Below, in pieces: positions 35,741 through 45,008 of a DNA stretch of 50,563 nucleotides. The first letter of the stretch is position 1. Every line of letters begins with the position of its first letter. The notes under the pieces are model-generated. The model saw nothing but the letters and a program-made list of their open reading frames with translations. It made no database searches and had not been told where the DNA came from. The stretch spans positions 1 through 50,563 of the forward strand of contig JAPLSY010000028.1 in NCBI GenBank assembly GCA_026398415.1, written 5' to 3'. This DNA is from Kiritimatiellota bacterium. Its GTDB lineage: Bacteria > Verrucomicrobiota > Kiritimatiellia > JAAZAB01. A program made the position numbers and the translations under genes.

Positions 35741-36718
35741 ATGCGTTTTACCAAGCAGAAATCCGTGCGCGTCCTGGCAATTGCGCTCGTATGCCTGGCC
35801 GGCATGGTGGCTGCCAAGCTGGCCTGGAACCAGGCCAACATCCGTGCTCTCCGGAAATATGATGCCCGGCCACCGCTCAATGTGGTTTTACAATCTTCCG
35901 AGCAAAAAAAAGGTTACATCCTGGAGGAATTCACGTTTGAGGGTAGTCCCGGTGAAAGGGTTCCAGTCATGACCGCAATTCCGTCCAATGGCGGCCAACC
36001 TTGTCCGGCCATTATTTTCCTGTACGGCATCGGCATGAAAATTCAGTTTGTCGATAAAGTTGCCGAAGCCGTAACGCAGGCGGGCTTCGCGCTGTTTGTC
36101 CCCGAACAATTTAATCGCGGGAAGCGCCGTCCGAAGGGATTGAGCCCGGTGGAGGAAGTCATGACCTTCCACCATCGCATCATGACGACGATTCATGATC
36201 CCAGGCGGCTGATCGATGTGATCGAAAAGCGCCCCGACATTGATTCGCGGCGTATCTATTTATGGGGCGCCAGTTTCGGCGCCATGGCCGGATGCTCGGT
36301 CATGGCTTATGACCCGCGCCTGAAGGCGGGCATATTGACGCTGGGCGGCGGCGATTTCCAGAAAATGGCCCGGGACTCTTCCATTCGCAAAACCCTGCCG
36401 CGGTTTTCATGGATAAAACTGGCGGCGCCGGTGGCGGCATCGCTTTTGCGCCCGTTTGATCCCATCCTGCACATTGCGCGGATTGCGCCACGTCCCCTGC
36501 TTTTTCAAAATCTACATAATGACGAGATGATCCCCCGCTCTTCCGTGGAAGCCCTGTATAATCGAGCCGGCCAGCCCAAGCAGATCATCTGGTACGACAG
36601 CCCGCATAATCATCCGCTTATGGACGTGGTGAAACAGGCGGTTCTCGACGGACTGACCTGGCTGAAAACGCTAGATCGCGAGCTTGTTTCGTCCACCCGC
36701 TTTACTGGCGTCCCATAG
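35741..36718 (+). CDS. Alpha/beta hydrolase with N-terminal anchor
   Basis: 325 residues from ATG 35741 (AAGGGTG upstream). A signal peptide or anchor lies at residues 9-26 (VRVLAIALVCLAGMVAAK). The hydrolase core has an oxyanion strand PAIIFLYGIGM, the nucleophile elbow GASFGAMAG with Ser178, an acid in LHNDEMIP, and the histidine in DSPHNHPL. The dienelactone-hydrolase/acetyl-xylan-esterase-like branch is the closest by appearance. The substrate is not readable. It is in operon with the C45-type enzyme. Confidence 0.8.
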   Translation: MRFTKQKSVRVLAIALVCLAGMVAAKLAWNQANIRALRKYDARPPLNVVLQSSEQKKGYILEEFTFEGSPGERVPVMTAIPSNGGQPCPAIIFLYGIGMKIQFVDKVAEAVTQAGFALFVPEQFNRGKRRPKGLSPVEEVMTFHHRIMTTIHDPRRLIDVIEKRPDIDSRRIYLWGASFGAMAGCSVMAYDPRLKAGILTLGGGDFQKMARDSSIRKTLPRFSWIKLAAPVAASLLRPFDPILHIARIAPRPLLFQNLHNDEMIPRSSVEALYNRAGQPKQIIWYDSPHNHPLMDVVKQAVLDGLTWLKTLDRELVSSTRFTGVP

Positions 36719-36770
36719 GGACGCCGAGACTGTAGGGGTTTAGACTGTGGCTGTAGGCCAAGACCCGTGA

Positions 36771-36797
36771 CCGCCAGACGGATCCGCCTTCTGGCGG
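36771..36797. repeat. 8-bp-arm hairpin before maf
   Basis: CCGCCAGA (36771-36778) and TCTGGCGG (36790-36797) pair around an 11-nt loop. It follows GACTGTAGG-type words after the hydrolase stop. A terminator or REP unit; only four A residues follow. Confidence 0.4.
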
Positions 36798-36820
36798 AAA
36801 ATTGCCATGCCTGAATTTAC

Positions 36821-37387
36821 ATGAAAGCAAAATTGATCTTGGCCTCGGCCTCGGCGCGACGCAGTAAAATCCTGGCTGCGCTGGGCGTGGCGTTTGAAGT
36901 GGTAATTCCGCAGGTCGAGGAAGTCATTTACGCGTGCGATGCCCGGCGCACGGCGCGGGAAAATGCCGCCCGCAAAAGCGCCTGGTGCCGCGCACTCTAT
37001 CCCGACCGCCATTCCCTGGCTGCGGATACCCTCATCGAGTTCGAGGGGCGTTGCATCGGTAAAGCCCGGACCCCGGAGGAAGCCATGGCCTTCCTGCGGA
37101 TGTTTTCGGGCGCCACCCACCGGGTTTTCACGGCGGTTGCAATGACGAAGGCGCCGGCCGAACCGGAACTGATCCTGGCGGAATCCGCGGTCAGATTCCG
37201 AAAGTTGAGCGAGGAAGAAATCCGGTCTTATGTTTTCCATGTGAATCCAATGGACCGGGCCGGGGCCTACGATATCGATGAACAGGGTGAAACGCTCATG
37301 GATGGGTATACCGGTTCACGCACCAACATCATGGGGCTTCCCGAGGAAGCGGTCGCGGCGTGGCTGAGGAAAGAGGGCCTGCTATAG
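36821..37387 (+). CDS. maf: Maf-family nucleotide pyrophosphatase
   Basis: 188 residues. Maf proteins hydrolyse dTTP/UTP or modified nucleotides to monophosphates, acting as house-cleaning enzymes. The substrate loop LASASARRSKIL is at residues 7-18 (usual LASxSPRR, Pro replaced by Ala). The catalytic Asp69 is in AADT, and MDRAGAYDIDEQGE gives the C-terminal signature, normally DKAGAYGIQ, with Gly replaced by Asp. No strong ribosome site precedes the ATG. Confidence 0.92.
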   Translation: MKAKLILASASARRSKILAALGVAFEVVIPQVEEVIYACDARRTARENAARKSAWCRALYPDRHSLAADTLIEFEGRCIGKARTPEEAMAFLRMFSGATHRVFTAVAMTKAPAEPELILAESAVRFRKLSEEEIRSYVFHVNPMDRAGAYDIDEQGETLMDGYTGSRTNIMGLPEEAVAAWLRKEGLL

Positions 37388-37504
37388 TATTTTAGATTTT
37401 TGATTGCCGATTGCCGATTTATGATATTGGGTTAGAGCCCTTTTTGTAAAGTTGCACTAATTAAACGCGATTTTGACCGCCCCACTACCGGGGGAGAAAC
37501 ATAA

Positions 37505-38584
37505 TTGGATTGCGAGCATAGCCTGCATTGGATAATAAACATGCATTCGGACGTAAAACTTAAACCGCTCAAGATCGGTAATGTTACCGTGGATTTTCCG
37601 GTCATACTGGCCCCGATGGCCGGATATACCGATGTGGTCATGCGGACCCTGGCCCGGCGTTATCACTGCGGTATGGCCTATACCGAAGTCACCAGCGCGG
37701 AAGGGCTGGTGCGCGGATCGAAGCAGACGCTGCACATGCTTGAAACCGCGCCCGGAGAATGGCCGATCGCGGCGCATATTTACGGAGCGAACCCGGATAT
37801 CCTTGCCCAGGCGGCGGTATTTCTCGAGCGCACGGGACGATTTCAGACGATTGACCTGAACTGCGGATGCCCCGTGGCCAAGGTCGTGGCCAAGGGCGCC
37901 GGCGCGGCCTTGATGAAACATCCGGAGAAAATCGCGCAGATCATCAGGGCCATCAAGCAGGCCGTAGCCTTGCCGGTCACCGTGAAAACCCGATTGGGAC
38001 TCTCACCCGACCGCGCGAACATCTCGGAAATTGCCCATGCGGTGGAAGAGAGCGGAGGAAGCGCGATAGCGATTCATGCCCGGTTTGTCACCGGACGCCA
38101 TACCGGGCAGGCCGATTGGCCGGCATTAGCGCGGATCAAGTCGGAATGCTCGATACCTGTGATCGGGAACGGCGGAGTGTTGTCGGCGGAGGACGTGCTC
38201 CGGATGGTTACTGAAACGGGCGTGGATGGAGTGATGATTGGTAAAGCCGCGGTCGGGAATCCGTGGATCTTCCAGGAAGCCTGGTCGGTTATGCATGGCT
38301 ACCGCAGCCAGCCGCCTTCCATGCAGGAACGCCGGTCGGTCATTGAGGAACATCTCCGTCTGCTCATTGTCCACAAGGAACGCGCCGGTAAATCGAGACG
38401 CCATCCGCAAAACAGTGCCGAGCTGAGCGCCGTGCTCCATTTTCGGGCGCATCTGGTGGGCTATATCCGGGGGTTCAAGAAGAGCGCCGAGGTGCGGCGG
38501 ACCTTGCAGGACATGCGCCGGGTGGCCGACGTCATGGCGGCGGTGAATGGCCTGCAGGCAGGGGAAACGCGCTCATGCGGATGA
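37505..38584 (+). CDS. dusB: tRNA-dihydrouridine synthase (DusB-like)
   Basis: 359 residues from TTG 37505, chosen because GGGGGAG lies eight bases upstream; ATG 37541 would give 347 residues. FMN enzyme that reduces uridine in the D-loop of tRNA. The TIM barrel has APMAGYTDVVMR, DLNCGCPVAKVVAKGAGAAL with the catalytic Cys, VKTRLG, and GNGGVLSAEDVLRM followed by DGVMIGKAAVGNPWIF (FMN phosphate site). The motif IHARFVTGRHTGQADW is a variant of the usual IHGRTRxQxYxGxADW. DusB subtype is by appearance; other Dus types cannot be excluded. Confidence 0.92.
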   Translation: MDCEHSLHWIINMHSDVKLKPLKIGNVTVDFPVILAPMAGYTDVVMRTLARRYHCGMAYTEVTSAEGLVRGSKQTLHMLETAPGEWPIAAHIYGANPDILAQAAVFLERTGRFQTIDLNCGCPVAKVVAKGAGAALMKHPEKIAQIIRAIKQAVALPVTVKTRLGLSPDRANISEIAHAVEESGGSAIAIHARFVTGRHTGQADWPALARIKSECSIPVIGNGGVLSAEDVLRMVTETGVDGVMIGKAAVGNPWIFQEAWSVMHGYRSQPPSMQERRSVIEEHLRLLIVHKERAGKSRRHPQNSAELSAVLHFRAHLVGYIRGFKKSAEVRRTLQDMRRVADVMAAVNGLQAGETRSCG

Positions 38585-38672
38585 TCCGCTCTTCGAGCTT
38601 GACTTCCCGATGCCGGTAAGGTATAAACTCAAGCGGAGTAAGAATAAATGCATTGCGATCAGAAGGCTATTA

Positions 38673-40151
38673 ATGAATATTCTTTTAATTTATCCTGAAT
38701 TTCCAGACACGTTCTGGAGCTTCAAGCATGCCTTGGAGTTCGTGCGCAAGCGCGCGGCCCTGCCGCCGCTGGGCTTGCTGACCGTTGCCGCCATGTTGCC
38801 GCAAGAATGGTCCACACGGCTCGTGGACACCAACGTGCGCGATCTCACAAAAAAGGACCTGGCCTGGGCCGACTGTGCCTTCATCAGCGCCATGCTGGTC
38901 CAACGCGAGTCAGCCCGCCGGCTGATTGCCCGCTGCAAGGAGGCGGGATTGAAAATCGTGGCTGGTGGCCCGTTGTTCACCAACGAGCATGCGCAGTTCG
39001 AGGGCGTTGACCATTTCATTCTGAACGAGGCGGAATTGACGTTACCGGCTTTTCTGAATGACCTGGCGCAAGGCCGGCCGCAGCGGCTGTATGCATCTAC
39101 CGAGTTTGCAGACTTGCGGCAAACGCCCGTGCCCCGCTGGGATTTGCTCGACCTCAAGCGTTATGCCTGCATGAGCATCCAGTTCTCGCGCGGCTGTCCG
39201 TTCGCCTGCGATTTCTGCAATGTCACCGCCTTGCTCGGCCGCCGGGTGCGTATTAAAACCTCGCGCCAGATTATCGCCGAGTTGGACAGCCTGTATGCCC
39301 AGGGATGGCGTAATGAAATTTTCTTCGTGGACGACAACTTCATTGGAAATAAGCAGTTCCTTAAAACCGACCTGTTGCCGGCCTTAATCGCATGGCGGCA
39401 AGGCAAGCGCGGCATCGTGTTCAACACCGAAACATCCGTCAATCTGGCACAAGACGTGCCGTTAATGGAGATGATGGTCAAAGCCGGATTCAACAAGGTG
39501 TTTATCGGCATTGAAACTCCGGACGAGGCTTGCCTGGCCGAGTGCGGCAAACACCAGAACAAGAACCGCAACCTGGTGGAAGACGTGAAACGCATCCAGC
39601 GCGCCGGGCTTCAGGTGCAGGGCGGGTTCATCGTCGGTTTTGACAGCGATTTGCCCTCCATTTTCCAGAGGCAGATTGATTTCATTCAGAAGAGCGGCAT
39701 TGTGACCGCCATGGTCGGCATGCTACAGGCCCCTCCGGGCACACGGCTGTATGAACGCATGAAGCTGGAAGGCCGACTGCGTGGGGAATTATCGGGCGAC
39801 AACGTGGATGGCACAACGAATATCATTCCGGCCATGAGCTTGGAAGCCCTGCGAAAAGGCTACAAGGACATTCTCCAGCACATCTATGCCCCCAAGCAAT
39901 ACTATCAGCGCATCCGGACCTTTCTCCGGGAATTCAAGCCGCCCCAGACCAGTACCCCTTTCCGGTGCGCACACTTACTGGCGCTCATCCGATCTTTCTA
40001 TCAGTTGGGCATTGTGGGTCAGGAGCGATTTCATTACTGGTATCTCCTGCTCTGGACCCAGTTTCGACATCCCCGGCTCTTTCCCGAGGCCATTACACTG
40101 GCCATCTACGGCTACCATTTCCGGAAAATCTGCAAACAACACGTGAACTGA
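38673..40151 (+). CDS. B12-binding-domain radical SAM protein (DUF4070)
   Basis: 492 residues from ATG 38673 (AGAAGG upstream). An N-terminal cobalamin-binding-like fold (1-140; LPPLGLLTVAAMLP, GGPLFTNE) precedes the radical SAM core with the cluster motif Cys175-x3-Cys179-x2-Cys182 (CPFACDFC). The C-terminal DUF4070 region starts near residue 370. This architecture occurs in methyltransferase-like enzymes such as the hopanoid C-2 methylase HpnP and in many uncharacterised proteins. The expected His of the cobalamin DxHxxG motif is not visible, so B12 may not be bound. The product is unknown. It lies 88 bp after dusB. Confidence 0.85.
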   Translation: MNILLIYPEFPDTFWSFKHALEFVRKRAALPPLGLLTVAAMLPQEWSTRLVDTNVRDLTKKDLAWADCAFISAMLVQRESARRLIARCKEAGLKIVAGGPLFTNEHAQFEGVDHFILNEAELTLPAFLNDLAQGRPQRLYASTEFADLRQTPVPRWDLLDLKRYACMSIQFSRGCPFACDFCNVTALLGRRVRIKTSRQIIAELDSLYAQGWRNEIFFVDDNFIGNKQFLKTDLLPALIAWRQGKRGIVFNTETSVNLAQDVPLMEMMVKAGFNKVFIGIETPDEACLAECGKHQNKNRNLVEDVKRIQRAGLQVQGGFIVGFDSDLPSIFQRQIDFIQKSGIVTAMVGMLQAPPGTRLYERMKLEGRLRGELSGDNVDGTTNIIPAMSLEALRKGYKDILQHIYAPKQYYQRIRTFLREFKPPQTSTPFRCAHLLALIRSFYQLGIVGQERFHYWYLLLWTQFRHPRLFPEAITLAIYGYHFRKICKQHVN

Positions 40152-40171
40152 AGATGCGCGCTTCCCTTCTC

Positions 40172-41566
40172 TCAGACCGGTAAACGCAAGACGCCGACCG
40201 GGTGAGTTTTCCATCGTCCGGTCAGAAACCACCCGGTTACCATCAACCCGTGGACCGCCATCGCAATCACAATTGCCCACCAGATTCCCTGGGTCGCGGG
40301 CTGGGTCACACGGGACATGAACAAGGCCAGCGGAACCTGAAGGCCCCATAAGCTGATCACCGTGAAGATCATCGTGGCCATCGTCTGCCCGGCGCCATCC
40401 AGCGCCCGTCCCAGCACGATGGCCAGCGCCACGAAAATGTAGAACGGCGATACGGTGCGCAGATAACTGGCGCCTACGCTGACGACTTCCGGATTGTCAT
40501 CAAACCAACGCACAAACGGCGGTGCAAACGCCAGCATCAGGGCGGCCGATGCCGCCATGATTATCACGTCAATGCCCGTCGCCAGCCACGCCGCGGACCG
40601 GGAGCGGTCCGGCCTGCCGGCGCCGAGGTTCTGGCCGACCATGGTGGCGGCGGCATTGCCGAGCACAAAAGCCGGCATCAGGATGATCATATGGAACCGC
40701 ATGCCGATGCCATAGCCGGCGATGGCGGCGGTTCCGCACGGCGCGACAATCCGCATCAGGATCAACGCCATCAAGCCGCGCGAAAGCATCTGGCCTGAGC
40801 TTGGAATACCAATGCGCACGAGCGTCCAGACCAGGGCCGGCTGCAGCCGCCACCGGCTTGCATGCACATGCAGACCGGAGACGCCGCGCGCAAGGAATAA
40901 GACGATAAAACCGGCCGCAATCGCTTGCGAAATCACCGTGGCCCAGGCGGCGCCGCGCACTTCCAGGCGTGGAAATCCCAGGAGGCCGTAAATCATGATC
41001 GGATCGAGCACGATGTTAATGATGTTGGCCAGCAGCATCGCGAACATCGGCAGCACCGTATTCCCGACACCCTGCAGGGCACTGTTGCCGATGAACAACA
41101 CAAAGACCGTGAAACACCCGATGAACGAGATGCCAAGGTAGTCGCGCGCCAGCCGGTTCACGGATTCCTCGGCGCCGAGGAGCCGGCAGAGATCTCCGGA
41201 CAAAAACCATCCGATAAGTCCGGTCCCCGCGCCTATCAGGAGCGCGACCAGTAGCGATTGGCCGGCGGTGTCGGATGCCTCATCCAACTGCCCGGCGCCG
41301 ACAAATCGCGAAACCATGGCGACCGTGCCGGTTGCCGCCCCCATGACAATGGGGAACAACAGCATAAGGATCGTTCCGCTCATCGCCAGGGCGGCTACCG
41401 CATCCGATCCCAGTTTACCCACCCAGAAGAGGTTAATGAGACTTTGCAGGTTCTGGAGCATGGCGCTGGCAAACATCGGCCCGGCCAGCTTTAGAAGGCA
41501 GGCAGAAATTTTACCGGTCGTCAAGTCGTTGGTATTGCGCTGTTGCACGGTGTATTTACAATGCAC
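40172..41566 (-). CDS. MATE-family multidrug efflux transporter
   Basis: 464 residues from GTG 41566 (GGAATGA upstream). Twelve transmembrane segments in two MatE halves, with family patterns LAGPMFASAMLQNLQSLINLFWVGKLG, GVGNTVLPM, VLDPIMIYG in the first half and IPSSGQMLSRGLMALIL, GQNLGAGRPDRS in the second. Exports cationic compounds in exchange for Na+ or H+. The substrate is not determined. Confidence 0.92.
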   Translation of the reverse strand: MHCKYTVQQRNTNDLTTGKISACLLKLAGPMFASAMLQNLQSLINLFWVGKLGSDAVAALAMSGTILMLLFPIVMGAATGTVAMVSRFVGAGQLDEASDTAGQSLLVALLIGAGTGLIGWFLSGDLCRLLGAEESVNRLARDYLGISFIGCFTVFVLFIGNSALQGVGNTVLPMFAMLLANIINIVLDPIMIYGLLGFPRLEVRGAAWATVISQAIAAGFIVLFLARGVSGLHVHASRWRLQPALVWTLVRIGIPSSGQMLSRGLMALILMRIVAPCGTAAIAGYGIGMRFHMIILMPAFVLGNAAATMVGQNLGAGRPDRSRSAAWLATGIDVIIMAASAALMLAFAPPFVRWFDDNPEVVSVGASYLRTVSPFYIFVALAIVLGRALDGAGQTMATMIFTVISLWGLQVPLALFMSRVTQPATQGIWWAIVIAMAVHGLMVTGWFLTGRWKTHPVGVLRLPV

Positions 41567-41697
41567 GCAGTCATTCCATGCTGCGTTGAACGAAGCGGGG
41601 ATATTGAAGATTTACGGTGGCAGCGTCAACTATGAAGGACTTGAATGACACGCATCCTATTCGCGATCCATATCATCAACGGTAAAGAAGGCAATGG

Positions 41698-42351
41698 TCA
41701 GAGCCAGTCTTGATTTTTCCAGAACTGATACTCGTAAGGCCAATCGTCTTTATGCAACGTAATCAGCTTCCGGAAGTATTGTTTTTGCGATTCAATGATT
41801 TTGATCTGGTCGGGATATTGTTGTTTTGCCTGAATCGCTGCCACCAGCGCTTTCCCCAGTGCGGCCGCGGCGGCAATATCGGCAGGCTTTAACGGGCTTT
41901 TGGCATCCACGCCGCCAACGCACTGTGCGCCCACGGTGTTGCCGTAATGTTGCAGGTAGGCCTGAACCTGTGCGCCACCCCCGCCGCCGTGGGTGGTCAC
42001 CACTGCCAGATATTTGCCTATGAGGCGCATACAGTGCACAAAATGGCTGGAGCGGTCCAATACCGCTTTCAGTTGGGCTGTCACCTGGTTGAGATAAACC
42101 GGCGAAGCCAGCACCAACCCGTCTGCGTTCAGCACGTTGGCCAGAATGGAATTGGCGTCATCGTGAAGCACGCACCCCGGCTTCTGGTGGCAGGCTTCAC
42201 AGGCCCGGCAGAACTCAATCCGTGCTTCGCTCAAATCTACCATTTCCACTGTGGCGCCTTGGGCTTGGGCCGCCTTCAGAACTTCCCCGGCCAACGCCTT
42301 AGTCTGACTTTTGTTGCCGCGTGGACTTCCGCAAATGGCCAATATTTTCAT
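41698..42351 (-). CDS. Iron-sulfur flavoprotein-like FMN reductase
   Basis: 217 residues; GGGAGGTGTT precedes ATG 42351. Flavodoxin-like fold: CGSPRGNKSQTKALA binds FMN phosphate, and ASPVYLNQVTAQLKAVLDR follows. Four cysteines, Cys48, Cys51, Cys54 and Cys60 (FCRACEACHQKPGC), form the compact cluster motif of archaeal-type iron-sulfur flavoproteins and related NADPH-dependent FMN reductases. It transfers electrons to an unknown acceptor. Together with the next gene it borders the arsenic operon and may serve redox stress (inference). Confidence 0.86.
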   Translation of the reverse strand: MKILAICGSPRGNKSQTKALAGEVLKAAQAQGATVEMVDLSEARIEFCRACEACHQKPGCVLHDDANSILANVLNADGLVLASPVYLNQVTAQLKAVLDRSSHFVHCMRLIGKYLAVVTTHGGGGGAQVQAYLQHYGNTVGAQCVGGVDAKSPLKPADIAAAAALGKALVAAIQAKQQYPDQIKIIESQKQYFRKLITLHKDDWPYEYQFWKNQDWL

Positions 42352-42370
42352 AACACCTCCCGATTTTTTA

Positions 42371-42967
42371 TCACTCCAGCATTTTCACCAGTGCCGAGGC
42401 AAATTCACGGGCCGCTTTTGGTCCGCTGGCGGTGAGCAGCTTGCCGTCCTGCACAATATCCTGGTTAACCACCAGAGCGCCTTGGGCGGCCAGCTGGCTC
42501 TGTAAAGACGGAAAAACTGTGGCCTTCTTTCCCTTTAACACACCCGCATTGGCGAGCGTAACCGGCGCAATGCAGATGGCCGCCAGAACTTTTCCCTGTT
42601 CCGCGGCCGCGCGCGCCAGCGCATGGGCGGTTGCATTCGTAAAAAACTCGGCGGCCCCCGGCCCGCCGATAAATACGATGGCATCGTAATCCTCCGCCTT
42701 GCACTCGGCTATTTGCCGGTCGGTGGCCACCGTTTTGCCGAACACACTCACGGCTTGGCCCTTCCCTGAGCTGGCCACGGTCACAGTGGCCCCGCACTGC
42801 CGAAGCCGGCTGTAGGGCTCGAAATATTCCTCGTCCCTGAAATCCGTGGCCGCGATCACGATCAACACCTTTTTCCCTTTCAAGTCCGGCATGGTGTCCT
42901 CCTTCCCTGATAGCGTTCCCGCCCAAGCGGCGCCCACGATGATGATGGTCAACAGCCACGGCCGCAT
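42371..42967 (-). CDS. DJ-1/PfpI-family protein with signal peptide
   Basis: 198 residues; GGAGGGCAGC precedes ATG 42967. An N-terminal export signal (PWLLTIIIVGAAWAGTLS) precedes a DJ-1/PfpI domain (about 32-198). The nucleophile elbow is LAAICIAPVTLA with the Cys, and an acidic residue lies in DEEYFEPYSRL. The family includes proteases, chaperones and glyoxalase III-like enzymes; the role here is open. Export to the periplasm is unusual. The stop is 19 bp before the flavoprotein start. Confidence 0.86.
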   Translation of the reverse strand: MRPWLLTIIIVGAAWAGTLSGKEDTMPDLKGKKVLIVIAATDFRDEEYFEPYSRLRQCGATVTVASSGKGQAVSVFGKTVATDRQIAECKAEDYDAIVFIGGPGAAEFFTNATAHALARAAAEQGKVLAAICIAPVTLANAGVLKGKKATVFPSLQSQLAAQGALVVNQDIVQDGKLLTASGPKAAREFASALVKMLE

Positions 42968-43017
42968 GCTGCCCTCCTATAGGCAAATAATATCACATGC
43001 TGAATGGATGCGGCAAT

Positions 43018-43824
43018 CTATTTTCTGGCTTCGATGAATGCCGAACAGATGTAATTTTCGACCCCGGTTCCCGGACTCCAATCCTTGATGAATTCACGGC
43101 TGGCTTCATTGAGCGCGATGCGCACATCGGCGAAGCCGGCTTCGTGTAACATGGTTTTGAGCGCCTGGACCGTGACACTGCCGGAAATGCATGCCGAGAG
43201 ATGCTTGGCGCCTTTCCAGCGTGTGCCCGTGAAGGACTTGATCTGAACCACGTCCGAAATGGCCAGGTGCCCGCCGGGGCGCAGCACGCGGTAAGATTCG
43301 TTGAAGACCTGTTGTTTCTCCGGGGAGAGATTGATCACGCAGTTTGACATGATCACGTCCACGGAATTGTCGGCCACGGGCAGGTGCTCGATCTCGCCGA
43401 GGCGGAATTCGACATTCGTGCGCTTACCGATGCTGGCGCGGGCTTTATGCAGCATTCCCGGCGTCATGTCCACCCCGATGACGCGACCGGCAGGTCCCAC
43501 AGCCTGCGCGGCGATAAAGCAATCTATTCCGGCACCACTGCCGAGGTCGAGCACGGTTTCGCCTTGCTTGAGGAGCGCCATGGCCACGGGATTGCCGCAA
43601 CCGACCCCCAGGTTGACGTTTTCGGGAAGCGTAGCGAGCTGTTTCTCGCTGTAGCCGAGCCGCCGAGCCGTCGCGCGGAGGTCTGCCGGCGGTGCGCCGG
43701 CCTCGCAACATTTCGATCCGCCACCGGAGGCACAGCCCGGCGCCTGTCCGTCGGTTTCGGCCACGCGACCGTAGTGTTGCTGGACCATTTGGCGTGTTTG
43801 TGCAGCCTGCTTGATCTTCTTCAT
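43018..43824 (-). CDS. arsM: Arsenite S-adenosylmethionine methyltransferase ArsM
   Basis: 268 residues from ATG 43824 with GGAGG eight bases upstream; the ATG at 43839 overlaps that site. Methylates As(III) to volatile or less toxic forms. The SAM motif is LDLGSGAG (residues 92-99). The arsenic-binding cysteines Cys162 (SNCVINLS) and Cys212 (HLSACISGS) are present, together with the N-terminal Cys39-Cys40 pair. Last gene of the ars operon, 42 bp after acr3. Confidence 0.96.
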   Translation of the reverse strand: MKKIKQAAQTRQMVQQHYGRVAETDGQAPGCASGGGSKCCEAGAPPADLRATARRLGYSEKQLATLPENVNLGVGCGNPVAMALLKQGETVLDLGSGAGIDCFIAAQAVGPAGRVIGVDMTPGMLHKARASIGKRTNVEFRLGEIEHLPVADNSVDVIMSNCVINLSPEKQQVFNESYRVLRPGGHLAISDVVQIKSFTGTRWKGAKHLSACISGSVTVQALKTMLHEAGFADVRIALNEASREFIKDWSPGTGVENYICSAFIEARK

Positions 43825-43866
43825 GATCGAATCCTCCATATTAAACCGGCTTCAGGTCGCCTGGAA

Positions 43867-44910
43867 CTACCATCGCCGCTTAAACCATAGCGCCACATTC
43901 ACCAAGCCGATCAAGGCCGGCACTTCCACCAGCGGCCCGATCACTGCCGCGAAAGCCGCGCCGTGATTGATGCCGAACACGCCCACGGCCACCGCGATGG
44001 CCAGCTCAAAGTTGTTGCTGGCCGCGGTGAAGGAAAGCGTGGCCGATTTGGCGTAGTCGGCCCCCGCCTTCCTGCTCATCCAGAAGCTCAACAGGAACAT
44101 GACGACAAAATAGATCAACAGCGGCACAGCGATCAGAAGCACATGGCCCGGCTGGCGGATGATCTTCTCACCCTGCAACGAGAACATCACCACGATCGTG
44201 AACAGCAACGCCACCAGCGTCAGCGGCGAGATTTTAGGAATGAATCGCGCGTGATACCATTCTTTGCCCTTCAGCTTGACCAAAACCAGGCGCGTCAGCA
44301 TGCCCGCGATGAACGGGATGCCCAGGTAAATGAACACGCTTTCGGCGACCTGCTTGATGGTGATGTTGACCACAGCCCCGGAAAGGCCCAACAGGGGCGG
44401 CAGTTTGGTAACGAAAAACCAGGCAAATACGCTGTAAAACAGTACCTGAAAAATAGAGTTGAACGCCACGAGCCCGGCGCAGTATTCGGTGTTGCCCTTG
44501 GCCAGTTCGTTCCAGACAATAACCATGGCGATACAGCGCGCCAAGCCGATCATGATCAGCCCGATCATGAACTCCGGCTGATTGTGCAGAAAAGCCACCG
44601 CCAGCAGGAACATCAGGATCGGTCCCACGATCCAGTTCTGCAGCAGACTCAAGCCCAGCACCTTGTAATCGCGGAAGACGTCGCCCAGTTCCTCGTATTT
44701 CACCTTTGCCAGCGGCGGATACATCATCAGGATCAGGCCGATGGCGATGGGAATGCTGGTTTGCGTCCCTTGCGGTCGTAGCGATCCGATCCAGTTTCCG
44801 AAGGCCGGCATGATGTAGCCCAGAAGTACCCCGACCCCCATCGCGATAAAAATCCACAGCGTCAGATACCGGTCCAAAAAAGATAGTTGTTTTGCGATTT
44901 TCTCCGCCAT
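43867..44910 (-). CDS. acr3: Arsenite efflux transporter ACR3
   Basis: 347 residues, ten predicted membrane helices. ACR3 (BART superfamily) exports arsenite by proton antiport. The family helix with the conserved Cys is [19 protein letters not shown], and [39 protein letters not shown] is the conserved region with the functional Glu. This is ACR3-type, unrelated to ArsB. It sits between arsC and arsM. Confidence 0.96.
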   Translation of the reverse strand: MAEKIAKQLSFLDRYLTLWIFIAMGVGVLLGYIMPAFGNWIGSLRPQGTQTSIPIAIGLILMMYPPLAKVKYEELGDVFRDYKVLGLSLLQNWIVGPILMFLLAVAFLHNQPEFMIGLIMIGLARCIAMVIVWNELAKGNTEYCAGLVAFNSIFQVLFYSVFAWFFVTKLPPLLGLSGAVVNITIKQVAESVFIYLGIPFIAGMLTRLVLVKLKGKEWYHARFIPKISPLTLVALLFTIVVMFSLQGEKIIRQPGHVLLIAVPLLIYFVVMFLLSFWMSRKAGADYAKSATLSFTAASNNFELAIAVAVGVFGINHGAAFAAVIGPLVEVPALIGLVNVALWFKRRW

Positions 44911-44948
44911 GGTGTCATTTCCTTCAATTGCTCCGGATCAGTCGGCTT

Positions 44949-45008
44949 GCCCGCCATAGCGTCTTCGCAAAGGCGGGAGGCCCTGTCCCGCGTTTCGCGG
45001 GATTCGCC
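44949..45008. repeat. REP-like hairpins between acr3 and arsC
   Basis: CCCGCC (44950-44955)/GGCGGG (44972-44977), and CCCGCG-TTT-CGCGGG (44987-45001). The first unit contains CCGCCATAGCG and CTTCGC, words shared with the repeats inside apgM and miaB. Confidence 0.6.
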
